From: Gordonia phthalatica
GTDB lineage: Bacteria > Actinomycetota > Actinomycetes > Mycobacteriales > Mycobacteriaceae
Length of the DNA stretch: 64,000 bases
Assembly (NCBI RefSeq): GCF_001305675.1
Contig: NZ_CP011853.1
Location: 3,472,001 to 3,536,000, forward strand
Direction of reading: 5' to 3'
The notes under the pieces were generated by a model that saw only the letters and a list, made by a program, of their open reading frames with translations, had not been told where the DNA came from and searched no databases. Below are positions 43,076 through 50,082 of the stretch, piece by piece; the stretch's first letter is position 1, and each line of letters starts with the position of its first letter. The position numbers and the translations under genes were made by a program.

Positions 43076-43953
43076 GACGGTGCTCCGTTCACGACCTTCT
43101 CGGTGATCCGCTTCGCGGAGTCGCAGAGTCGGTCCACCGGGATCGTCGCACCCTGGCCGGGAGCGATCGGCGACGCGAGGGAGATCTCGATGAAGTCGGC
43201 GTCCCACGCGATGCCGGTCTCGCAGATGCCGGCCGAGTGCGCGATGAACCCGGGCTTCCCCGCGACCGAGTAGTCCTGGGACCGGTCGCGCTGCAGCTGT
43301 TCGGTTCCGCGTTCGCGACCGATCGGCGAACCGCGGTACCAGTTGAACGAGACCGACCCGTTGCGTTCGGCACCGGCCCGCCACTCGCAGGTGGAGGTGT
43401 TGTCGATGACGAGCTGCAGCCCCGGCATGCCCGACATCTCGATGACGCCGTCGGTGGTGAGGCCGCCGCACCGGTCGAACTGAGGTCCCGTACCGGCCTT
43501 CGGCGTCTCGGTGGCTGCGGAGTCGCCGCCGTCGTCGGACGACGAGCATCCGACCAGCAGTCCCGCGGCCAGCGCGGCGAGCGCGATCACCATCGCTCCG
43601 GAACGGAACTGGTCCAGTTGCCGACGTTCGCGCTTGGTCGGTCGGCCCGCACCCCGGTCACGACGCGGGATGCTGGCGATCACCTCGCGCGACGGCGGCG
43701 GCGGACTGTGGTCGATGAAGCACTCGGCCGCGGCGGGTGCCGAGACGCGTTTGTTGATGAGCTTGACCACCTCGACGATGCGTTCGCGGCCACCGACGCG
43801 CAGGCTCACCCGATCGCCGACGGCGAGCGTCGCCGCGGGTTTGGCGGTCGCGTCGTTGAGCCGCACGTGACCGGCCCGGCACGCCGCACCGGCCGCCGAT
43901 CGTGTCTTGGTCAGTCGGATCGACCAGATCCAACTGTCGATGCGGGTCGCCAT
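43072..43953 (-). CDS. S4-domain RNA-binding protein in frame with a DUF3558 lipoprotein
   Basis: A single 293-residue frame. Residues 1-118 are an Hsp15-type S4 RNA-binding domain (RIDSWIWSIRLTKTRSAAGAACRAGHVRLND), ending in a basic RPTKRERRQLDQFRS. Without a stop the frame runs into a lipoprotein signal, AMVIALAALAAGLLVGC, with lipobox LVGC, and then a DUF3558 domain with FDRCGG, STCEWRAG and late Cys residues. Normally these are separate genes. A separate start for the lipoprotein may be the ATG at 43593 (residue 121), with GGAG only two nt upstream. Either a fusion, a read-through arrangement or a nested start. GGGGAG precedes the first ATG. Confidence 0.75.
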   Translation of the reverse strand: MATRIDSWIWSIRLTKTRSAAGAACRAGHVRLNDATAKPAATLAVGDRVSLRVGGRERIVEVVKLINKRVSAPAAAECFIDHSPPPPSREVIASIPRRDRGAGRPTKRERRQLDQFRSGAMVIALAALAAGLLVGCSSSDDGGDSAATETPKAGTGPQFDRCGGLTTDGVIEMSGMPGLQLVIDNTSTCEWRAGAERNGSVSFNWYRGSPIGRERGTEQLQRDRSQDYSVAGKPGFIAHSAGICETGIAWDADFIEISLASPIAPGQGATIPVDRLCDSAKRITEKVVNGAPS

Positions 43954-44260
43954 CACTCCCCTTTCACGCCCTGTCCTTCGCACCGCTGCCGACTGAACGC
44001 CACGTCGGTCAGGAGTCCCCACCCAGACTAGTGACTGCCACTGATACTGCAGCCGAACGGCGACGACACGCCCGGCACACGTCATTCGATCGGTCGCAAA
44101 CGGCAGTCCGGTCACCGACAGGAGGACGGCAGGAACCGGCGCGAACGCGCCCGGACCGGTGCCCGATCGCTGAAAGTACCTGGTCCGGGATTCGACTGAC
44201 AGTTTTGGTTACGCTACCGTAATCGTCGTCGCAGACCGCAACCCCAGGAGATTCACCACT
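43954..44260. other. 307-nt gap between divergent S4/DUF3558 and flavodoxin genes
   Basis: I see no gene in this stretch. It holds the flavodoxin promoter at 44192-44220 and the ribosome sites of both flanking genes. The rest is GC-rich with only short dyads (for example CCGAC/GTCGG near 43990-44010). Confidence 0.6.
44192..44220 (+). promoter_or_regulatory. flavodoxin promoter candidate
   Basis: TCGACT (44192-44197), 17 nt, then TACCGT (44215-44220). The spacing is ideal and the block is AT-richer than its surroundings. The ATG follows 40 nt later. Confidence 0.45.
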
Positions 44261-44713
44261 ATGGCAGCTGTCATCCTCTACGGCACCGAAACCGGCACCG
44301 GCGAGCTCGTGGCCGACGCGATCGCAGACGTGCTTGCGGCTGACTACGACCCGTCGATCTACGACATGGCCGAGTACGCCGCCGAGGACCTGGACACCGA
44401 CGACTTCCTGGTCGTCGTCTGCTCCACCTACGGCGAGGGCGAGCTGCCGTCGAGCGCGCTTCCCTTCGCAGACGAGCTCGACGAGGAGAAGCCCGATCTG
44501 ACCGGCCTCCGCTTCGCCGTCTTCGGCATGGGCGACTCCGTGTACGACGACACGTACAACCGCGGTGGCGAGATCATGGCCGAGAAGCTCACCGGACTCG
44601 GTGCGACCCAGGTCGGCGAGCACTTCCGGCACGACGCCTCGTCGGCGATCAAGCCCGCGAAGGCCGCCGAGGAGTGGGCGCAGGCGCTGCCCGCCCTGAT
44701 CGATCAGGCCTGA
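44261..44713 (+). CDS. flavodoxin domain protein
   Basis: A 150-residue flavodoxin-fold protein. The FMN phosphate loop is YGTETGTGELV at residue 8, the 60s loop is STYGEGELP, and the 90s loop is FGMGDSVYDDTYN. It resembles MioC and the flavodoxin part of sulfite reductases. It would carry electrons in the cytosol; its reductase could be the FprB-type enzyme nearby. AGGAG is ten nt upstream. A strong hairpin follows the stop. Confidence 0.92.
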   Translation: MAAVILYGTETGTGELVADAIADVLAADYDPSIYDMAEYAAEDLDTDDFLVVVCSTYGEGELPSSALPFADELDEEKPDLTGLRFAVFGMGDSVYDDTYNRGGEIMAEKLTGLGATQVGEHFRHDASSAIKPAKAAEEWAQALPALIDQA

Positions 44714-44728
44714 CCCCCAGAACCACGA

Positions 44729-44770
44729 AGAGATCCCGGTCGCCGACACTGTCGGACGGCCGGGATCTCT
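44729..44770. terminator. terminator hairpin between flavodoxin and DMT genes
   Basis: AGAGATCCCGG and its exact complement (44760-44770) enclose a partly paired 20-nt loop. It starts 16 nt after the flavodoxin stop and can also stop the convergent transporter transcript. Confidence 0.7.
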
Positions 44771-44795
44771 CGTTGCGGTGTCGGGGACGGCGGTC

Positions 44796-45662
44796 TCAGG
44801 ACGGCGGGCCCATCGGAACCGGTTCCTCGCGGATCCGGGCCGTCGCGTTGGCGGGGTTGGCCGCCTCCTGTGCCAGTCGGACCACCGCGGTGCCCGCGAT
44901 GATCCCGACGACCACCAGCGTCACCGCCGAGGGCGCGCCGACGTAGACGTTCTCGCCGAGCAGGGCGATGCCCAGCACCATGGCGACGGCGGGCTCCATC
45001 ACGTTCATCGCCGGGAACGAGGTCTGCAGGTCGCCTGCGCCGAACCCTCGCTGCTGCGCGACGATCGCGAGGATCACCACGACCACCAGCAGGTACACCT
45101 CGAAGTGCCCGAACACCGACATCGGGTCGTCGAGCACGCGCAGCGCCACCGCTTTGATCAGCAGCGCCGACACTCCGAACAGCGCGCCGGCCGCGATGCC
45201 GTAACTGAGAGCACGGAAGTGCGCGCTCCGGCAGCGTTCGGCGTTCACGACGATCGCGACCAGACCGACGACCAGGGTGCCGACGGTGATCGCCATGACC
45301 AGCATGTTGGGCCGACGATCGGTCGAGACCGGTCGGGCGAGGATCAGGAAGCCGGCCACGCACGCCACCAGGACCAGCCCCCACATCCATTCGTTGCGGC
45401 GGAGGCGTCGTTTGTCGATCCACGCCTCCAACGGCAACGCGAAGAGGACCGCCAGCACCACCAGCGGCTGCACCACCAGAATCGAACCGAGTCCCAGTGC
45501 CGACGCCTGCAGCAGGAATCCGCTGAGCGCGATCATCGCGCCCAGGCTCCACCCGGCGGTGATCGCACCGCTGGCCGCCGACGCCCGCTGCCGCAGGACG
45601 GTTCCGACGGCAATCAGGACGGCGGCGCCAATCGCCAGCAGTATCGGAGCCCAGGTATGCAT
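44796..45662 (-). CDS. DMT-superfamily (EamA-like) membrane transporter
   Basis: A 288-residue protein with about nine to ten hydrophobic helices in two similar halves, e.g. APILLAIGAAVLIAVGTVL at the N-terminus and VMEPAVAMVLGIALLGENVYVG near the C-terminus, the latter typical of DMT carriers. The substrate is unknown. ATG at 45662 is chosen over a GTG one codon earlier. TAATCT lies eight nt upstream. It stands alone between convergent flavodoxin and the OsmC gene on the same strand. Confidence 0.85.
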   Translation of the reverse strand: MHTWAPILLAIGAAVLIAVGTVLRQRASAASGAITAGWSLGAMIALSGFLLQASALGLGSILVVQPLVVLAVLFALPLEAWIDKRRLRRNEWMWGLVLVACVAGFLILARPVSTDRRPNMLVMAITVGTLVVGLVAIVVNAERCRSAHFRALSYGIAAGALFGVSALLIKAVALRVLDDPMSVFGHFEVYLLVVVVILAIVAQQRGFGAGDLQTSFPAMNVMEPAVAMVLGIALLGENVYVGAPSAVTLVVVGIIAGTAVVRLAQEAANPANATARIREEPVPMGPPS

Positions 45663-45670
45663 CACTGATC

Positions 45671-45676
45671 AGATTA
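45671..45676 (-). promoter_or_regulatory. -10 hexamer TAATCT
   Basis: It ends eight nt before the transporter ATG, slightly longer than the typical leaderless spacing. Confidence 0.4.
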
Positions 45677-45719
45677 GTGGTTGACGGCCCCTTCCCGTCC
45701 CCCTACGGGCGCTGATCGA

Positions 45720-46259
45720 TCAACGTGTGACGCGCAGCTCAGTGGTGACGGGCGTCGGATTCGCCGTCAGGTCCTGCACCGGGCAGTGCTGTTCGACGAC
45801 CTCCTGCAGGCGGCGGTAGTCGTCGTCGGAGGCGGGTCCGCTGATCTCGACGGCGACTCGAACCGCAGTGAATCCGGGACGGACATCGGCGTCAAGCCCG
45901 AAGAAGCCGCGCACGTCCAGGTCGCCTTCGGCGGAGAGCTTGAGGTCGTCGACGACGATGCCGAGCCGTTCCGCCCAGAACCGGTAGGTCACCACCTGGC
46001 AGGAGAGCAGTGCGGCGAGGTAGTACTCGACCGGGTTGGCTGCGGTGTCGTTGCCGCCGAGGGTCGGGGGTTCGTCGACGGAGACGCGGAACGAGCGAAG
46101 GGCGATCTCGCTCGACACGCCCTCGCCGGCGACGGCCGATGCGCTGAAGACCACCTCGGCGTTGCTCGCCTTGGCGGCGACCGCGTCGGCCGTGGCGGAG
46201 GCGATCGCGTTGAACTTGCCGTCGGTGTCCGGGATGCTGATGAGCTCTGTTGTCGTCAT
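45720..46259 (-). CDS. OsmC-family protein
   Basis: A 179-residue OsmC/YhfA-type protein. It has the EPPTLGGNDTAANPVEYYLAALLSCQVVTYR block, where the Cys after LLS is the first redox Cys, and the second Cys in VVEQHCPVQDL. These thiol peroxidases reduce organic hydroperoxides. TACCGT seven nt upstream supports the ATG at 46259. It diverges from the small gene at 46382. Confidence 0.9.
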   Translation of the reverse strand: MTTTELISIPDTDGKFNAIASATADAVAAKASNAEVVFSASAVAGEGVSSEIALRSFRVSVDEPPTLGGNDTAANPVEYYLAALLSCQVVTYRFWAERLGIVVDDLKLSAEGDLDVRGFFGLDADVRPGFTAVRVAVEISGPASDDDYRRLQEVVEQHCPVQDLTANPTPVTTELRVTR

Positions 46260-46266
46260 GGCAACG

Positions 46267-46272
46267 ACGGTA
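46267..46272 (-). promoter_or_regulatory. -10 hexamer TACCGT
   Basis: It ends seven nt before the OsmC ATG. Confidence 0.5.
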
Positions 46273-46369
46273 AGGACGCCGCCGGGTCCCGACCAGGATT
46301 GTGAGCGGAGTGAATCTAACCTTGTACGGCGATGTCGCGCGCCTGGCCTGAATTGTCAGACCCCCGATC

Positions 46370-46375
46370 TACCGT
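46370..46375 (+). promoter_or_regulatory. -10 hexamer TACCGT
   Basis: It ends six nt before the ATG of the small gene at 46382. Confidence 0.5.
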
Positions 46376-46381
46376 GGGTGC

Positions 46382-46660
46382 ATGACCTATCGCAGGGACC
46401 TGGAACGGATGACCACCTTGTCGTCGCGGGACATCGGTGACGCCTGCCGCGGCGATCGACTCCCGGCACTCATCAACCTGTGCGTCGACGAACTCCTGGA
46501 GCTGACGGAGCTGGCCGACGAGGCGTTGGCCGCCGACCGGATCGAGGAGTATCTGATGTACACCCAGGAGGTGTCCGCGTGGCGCGACACCGCGCAGCTG
46601 CTGCGGTTGATGTCGGCCGACGGTTCGCTGCACGCTCCCGGACGGAGTGGCGCGGCATGA
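46382..46660 (+). CDS. small conserved-looking protein of unknown function
   Basis: A 92-residue acidic, helical protein: LPALINLCVDELLELTELADEALAADRIEEYLMYTQEV is a long amphipathic stretch. No known family is recognised. It is supported as a real gene by the leaderless -10 hexamer six nt upstream and by the ATGA overlap of its stop with the phosphohistidine phosphatase gene, implying translational coupling. It may be a partner or regulator of that enzyme, but this is only inference. Confidence 0.65.
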   Translation: MTYRRDLERMTTLSSRDIGDACRGDRLPALINLCVDELLELTELADEALAADRIEEYLMYTQEVSAWRDTAQLLRLMSADGSLHAPGRSGAA

Positions 46661-47154
46661 CCTCCGACGCCCCGAAGCGGCTGTTGATCCTGATGCGGCA
46701 CGGCAAGTCCGCCTACCCGGACGGTGTGTACGACCACGATCGACCGCTGAACGACCGCGGCATGAAGCAGGCGGCCTTGGCCGGGGAGTGGATGGCGGCC
46801 GACGGGCTGACGGTCGACGTCGCCCTGTGCTCCACCGCCACCCGAACCCGAATGACACTGGAGCAGACGGGGATCGATGCGCCCGTGGAGTACGTGGGCG
46901 ATCTGTACGGCGGCACTCCCGCCGAGATCTTCGAGACGGTGCGGCTGTACGCACCGGCCGACGCGTCCACGGTGCTGGTGGTCGGGCACTTTCCGGGAAT
47001 GCCCGAGACCGCGCTGTCCTTGGACCCCGCGGGCGAGATCGACAGCTTCCCGACGTCGGCGTACGCGGTGGTGGCGGTGTCCGTTCCGTGGGACCGGCTG
47101 GGCCTCGACGTCGATGGTGACGCTCACCTCACTGCGTTCCGGGTCCCCCGGTGA
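46657..47154 (+). CDS. SixA-type histidine phosphatase
   Basis: A 165-residue histidine phosphatase superfamily protein. The catalytic RHG triad is in LMRHGKSAYPDG at about residue 14, and the second catalytic His in VVGHFPGMPE at about residue 110. SixA proteins remove phosphate from phosphohistidine in phosphorelay proteins; other members act on small phosphoesters. Translation is coupled to the 92-residue gene upstream. The deaminase gene follows after 30 nt with its own -10 hexamer. Confidence 0.9.
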   Translation: MTSDAPKRLLILMRHGKSAYPDGVYDHDRPLNDRGMKQAALAGEWMAADGLTVDVALCSTATRTRMTLEQTGIDAPVEYVGDLYGGTPAEIFETVRLYAPADASTVLVVGHFPGMPETALSLDPAGEIDSFPTSAYAVVAVSVPWDRLGLDVDGDAHLTAFRVPR

Positions 47155-47171
47155 GGTCCGGGCCGGACAGG

Positions 47172-47177
47172 TAACGT
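47172..47177 (+). promoter_or_regulatory. -10 hexamer TAACGT
   Basis: It ends seven nt before the deaminase ATG. Confidence 0.5.
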
Positions 47178-47184
47178 CACGCGC

Positions 47185-47718
47185 ATGACAGTCCCCGACC
47201 CGAGCGAACCCGCCGCGACGTACGCGGTGATCCCCGAACCGACCGAAGCCGACTTGGTCTTCCTGCGACGGTGCGTCACGCTCGCGCGTGAGGCGCTCGA
47301 CGGCGGCGACGAGCCCTTCGGTTCGTTGATCGTCGACGCGGCGGGCGACGTCCGGTTCGCGGACCGCAACCGGGTCAGCGGCGGCGACCACACCCGTCAC
47401 CCGGAGTTCGCGATCGCCCGCTGGGCGGCCAAGAACCTGACCGAGGAGCAGCGCGCGGCCGCGGTCGTCTACACCTCCGGGGAGCACTGCCCGATGTGTT
47501 CGGCCGCCCACGCGTGGGTCGGCCTGGGTCGGATCGTCTACGCGGCCAGCGCCGCCCAGTACTCCCACTGGCGTGCGACGTGGGGACTCCCCGAGGGACC
47601 GGTCGCCGCGCTGGCGATCAACGACGTCGCACCCGGCATCCCCGTCTCGGGGCCTGCGCCGGAGCTCGCCGAGGAGCTTCGGGAACTGCACGCCCGCTCG
47701 GCCGGCGTCAGACTCTGA
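47185..47718 (+). CDS. nucleoside deaminase (CDA fold)
   Basis: A 177-residue cytidine-deaminase-fold enzyme. The zinc site is HPE in TRHPEFAIARW (the usual HAE has Pro in place of Ala), together with GEHCPMCSAAH providing two Cys. The N-terminal LRRCVTLAREALDGGDEPFGSLIV is the typical helix-strand start. The group contains guanine, cytosine and tRNA adenosine deaminases; TadA itself is shorter and more basic, so a nucleobase deaminase is more likely. It converges on the polymerase IV gene. Confidence 0.85.
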   Translation: MTVPDPSEPAATYAVIPEPTEADLVFLRRCVTLAREALDGGDEPFGSLIVDAAGDVRFADRNRVSGGDHTRHPEFAIARWAAKNLTEEQRAAAVVYTSGEHCPMCSAAHAWVGLGRIVYAASAAQYSHWRATWGLPEGPVAALAINDVAPGIPVSGPAPELAEELRELHARSAGVRL

Positions 47719-47734
47719 CCGGCAGCACCACCGT

Positions 47735-48880
47735 TCAGGGGTCGAGCAGTTCCAGCCTGACCGCCATCAACCGGATCGGTCGGTCGACCTCGAAGGCGTC
47801 GAGCAGTGCCGATGCGACCGAGATGATCGACGCGAACTCGGTCGACGGCTCGGACATCTTCCGCGTCTTGGTGCGGGTGAAGAAGGTCGCGGTCCGGACG
47901 GTGAGCCCCACCCGGAAGGGCATGCGTCCTTCCGCGACGACCTGATCGAGGACTTCTCGGGTGAGGGCGTGGACGGCGGCGAGCAGGTCGTCGTAGTCGG
48001 TCAGGTCCGTGTCGAAGGTCTTCGCTTTGGAATGCGATTTCGCGATCGACGGCTCCGACGAGATCCCGTCGTCTCCCCCGCCGCGACTGAGCACGTACAG
48101 CCACGTGCCCTGGTGCGGCCCGAACATCGCGATCAGCTCGTCGCGGTCGGTCGCGACGAGCTGCGCAACGGTGTCGATGCCGGCGGCCGCGAGCTTGGCC
48201 GCGGTCCGCGAGCCGACGCTCCACAGGTCGCGGCAGGGCCGCGAGTCCATCAGCGCGGACCAGTTGGTCTCGTCGAGGACGAAGATCCGCGCCTCGTCCG
48301 TCGCGCCGGGCTCGCGGATCGCGTGCTTCGCGAAGCCCGTCGCGGCCTTGGCTCGCTGCTTGTTGTCGGAGACGCCGACGCAGCAGGCCAGTCCAGTCTC
48401 CGCCAAGACGGTTCGACGAATGGTCTGCGCCACCTCGACGATCTCGTCGAGCGTGTGCGCCGACGGACCGGTGCGGTCATCGATTCCCCGTCCGTCGATT
48501 CCCCGTTCGTCTATCCCCCGGTCGTCTATCCCGAGGTAGGCCTCGTCCCATCCCCACACCTCGATCGCGTCGCCGAATCGGCGCAGCACGTCCATCACCG
48601 TCGTCGACGCGGCTTCGTACGCCGCCATGTCGAGGGGCAGGAAGACGGCGTCGGGCGCCTTCTTCCCCGCCACGCGCATCGGCATCCCGGCGCGCACCCC
48701 GCGGTCGCGGGCCTCGTACGACGCGCAGGTCACCACCTGTCTCGCCCGTGTCGGATCGCCGTCACCGCCGACGATCACCGCGCGACCGACGAGATCGCGG
48801 CGACGTCGCCGTTCCACTGAGACCTGGAACTGGTCGAGGTCCACGTGGAGGAGCCACCGGTAGCGCGTCGCCTCACCCAT
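47735..48880 (-). CDS. dinB: DNA polymerase IV (Y-family), DinB
   Basis: A 381-residue Y-family polymerase. It begins with HVDLDQFQVSVE (metal-binding Asp), has the steric-gate/palm region GVRAGMPMRVA, and the second metal site in VWGWDEAYLGID. The little finger is at the C-terminus, though no beta-clamp-binding motif is plain at the end (RLELLDP). Right after the catalytic DE there is an insert of four five-residue repeats (GIDDR/GIDER/GIDGR/GIDDR) coded by 15-nt tandem repeats. ATG at 48880 has TAGCAT seven nt upstream. It carries out translesion synthesis. Confidence 0.9.
   Translation of the reverse strand: MGEATRYRWLLHVDLDQFQVSVERRRRRDLVGRAVIVGGDGDPTRARQVVTCASYEARDRGVRAGMPMRVAGKKAPDAVFLPLDMAAYEAASTTVMDVLRRFGDAIEVWGWDEAYLGIDDRGIDERGIDGRGIDDRTGPSAHTLDEIVEVAQTIRRTVLAETGLACCVGVSDNKQRAKAATGFAKHAIREPGATDEARIFVLDETNWSALMDSRPCRDLWSVGSRTAAKLAAAGIDTVAQLVATDRDELIAMFGPHQGTWLYVLSRGGGDDGISSEPSIAKSHSKAKTFDTDLTDYDDLLAAVHALTREVLDQVVAEGRMPFRVGLTVRTATFFTRTKTRKMSEPSTEFASIISVASALLDAFEVDRPIRLMAVRLELLDP
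48481..48540. repeat. four 15-bp tandem repeats inside dinB
   Basis: The units CGATTCCCCGTCCGT, CGATTCCCCGTTCGT, CTATCCCCCGGTCGT and a degenerate fourth encode the GID(D/E/G)R repeats. Their unit length keeps the frame, so copy number can change without breaking the gene. Confidence 0.8.
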
Positions 48881-48887
48881 GAGGTCG

Positions 48888-48893
48888 ATGCTA
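48888..48893 (-). promoter_or_regulatory. -10 hexamer TAGCAT
   Basis: It ends seven nt before the dinB ATG. No LexA-type box was recognised here. Confidence 0.45.
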
Positions 48894-48973
48894 TTGCCGA
48901 TGCATCGACAACGACGGCCTATCGATTCGGCAACGACGCCCGTTTCGGTTTCACTTTCGTCACCCCCGCCCCA

Positions 48974-48979
48974 TAGTGT
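48974..48979 (+). promoter_or_regulatory. -10 hexamer TAGTGT
   Basis: It ends seven nt before the ATG of the secreted esterase gene. Confidence 0.45.
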
Positions 48980-48986
48980 CGGTCGT

Positions 48987-49973
48987 ATGGGAGGAATCGC
49001 CACATCACGACGACATTCTGTTCAAACACTCCTCGCGGCCCTGTTCGCAGCGGCGTGCGCTGTGACGCTCGCGCCGAGTCCCGCAGCGCATGCGGCGCCT
49101 CGGGTCACCGCCGCACAGGCGCTGAGCCCCACCGTCTCGATGATCTCGGTGTACTCCCCGTCCATGCGGCGCACGGTCCGCAGCCATGTGCTGCATCCCG
49201 CGGGCAGTCCCGCGGGCCTCCCGGTGTTCTACATGCTTCCCGGTGCGGGCGGCGCCGAGGACGGCATCTCGTGGTTCAACAACACGCGGGTCCGCCAGTT
49301 CTTCGCGAACAAGCGCGTCAATGTCGTCCTGCCGATCGGCGGCCGGTTCTCGATGATGACCGACTGGCAGCACGACGACCCCGCCCTCGGCCGTAACAAG
49401 TGGCAGACGTTCTTCACCCGGGAGTTGCCCGCCGCGGTCGACAAGCAGTTCCGCACCAGCGGCGTGAACGCGATCTCCGGCGTCTCGATGTCCGCGGGCC
49501 CGGCGCTCGACCTGGCGACGCAGGTGCCGCGCCTGTATCGCGCCGTCGCGTCGTACAGCGGCTGCCCCGGCACCACCGATCCGCTCGGCACGCTCGCCGC
49601 CACCGCAGTCACGGCGCGCGGCGGCGGCAACGTCGTCAACATGTGGGGCCCGCCCGGAAGCCCGGCCTGGTTCCGTCACGATCCCGTCGTCAACGCGAAC
49701 AAGCTGCGCGGCAAGGCGATCTATCTGTCCGCCGGGTCCGGCATCGCCGGCCCGGTCGACGGCGGTCTCCTCCAGAACGGCAGCGGCCTGGTCGGCGGCA
49801 ACGTCATCGAAGCCGTCGCCCTGCAGTGCACCACCACCATGTCGAACCGGCTGAACGCCCTGCGCATCCCCCACCGCTTCGTCCACCGCCCCGACGGCGT
49901 CCACACCTGGGGCCTCTTCTACGCCGACCTGCGCAACTCCTGGCCGATGATCGCCCGCGCCATCGGCGCCTGA
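48987..49973 (+). CDS. secreted alpha/beta-hydrolase, antigen 85/mycolyltransferase-like
   Basis: A 328-residue exported protein. A signal peptide with RR and a long hydrophobic core (LLAALFAAACAVTLA) ends at PAAHAAP, near residue 38. The alpha/beta-hydrolase core has the nucleophile elbow GVSMSAGPALDLA, with the catalytic Ser near residue 170, and the catalytic His is in GVHTWGLFYADLRNSWP. This layout is that of the esterase D/antigen 85 family that transfers mycolates to trehalose and arabinogalactan. It is probably a paralogue rather than the main mycolyltransferase. The -10 hexamer seven nt upstream supports the start. Confidence 0.87.
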   Translation: MGGIATSRRHSVQTLLAALFAAACAVTLAPSPAAHAAPRVTAAQALSPTVSMISVYSPSMRRTVRSHVLHPAGSPAGLPVFYMLPGAGGAEDGISWFNNTRVRQFFANKRVNVVLPIGGRFSMMTDWQHDDPALGRNKWQTFFTRELPAAVDKQFRTSGVNAISGVSMSAGPALDLATQVPRLYRAVASYSGCPGTTDPLGTLAATAVTARGGGNVVNMWGPPGSPAWFRHDPVVNANKLRGKAIYLSAGSGIAGPVDGGLLQNGSGLVGGNVIEAVALQCTTTMSNRLNALRIPHRFVHRPDGVHTWGLFYADLRNSWPMIARAIGA

Positions 49974-49978
49974 GTACC

Positions 49979-50079
49979 CGCACCACTTCCGGTGGTATCG
50001 CACCACTTCCGGGCGAGTCGCACCGGTTGTGTTTCCCGCACTCGGTCGCGACCGAGTGCGGGAGCTGGAAGTGGTGCGA
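49979..50079. repeat. left inverted repeat: three 20-bp iterons plus 30-bp palindrome
   Basis: Three units start with CGCACCACTTCC, CGCACCACTTCC and CGCACCGGTTGTG (49979, 49999, 50019; 20-bp step). A perfect 30-bp palindrome follows at 50034-50063, centred on TCGCGA. Then GGAAGTGGTGCGA is the same unit inverted. A near-copy in opposite orientation lies at 51080-51179, on the other side of the AbiEi/DUF559 gene. It begins six nt after the esterase stop. Confidence 0.9.
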
Positions 50080-50082
50080 GAG

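Noticed and set aside
47185..47718. tRNA adenosine deaminase TadA.
   Set aside because: The protein has HPE in place of HAE and is longer than TadA, so a nucleobase deaminase is the safer call.
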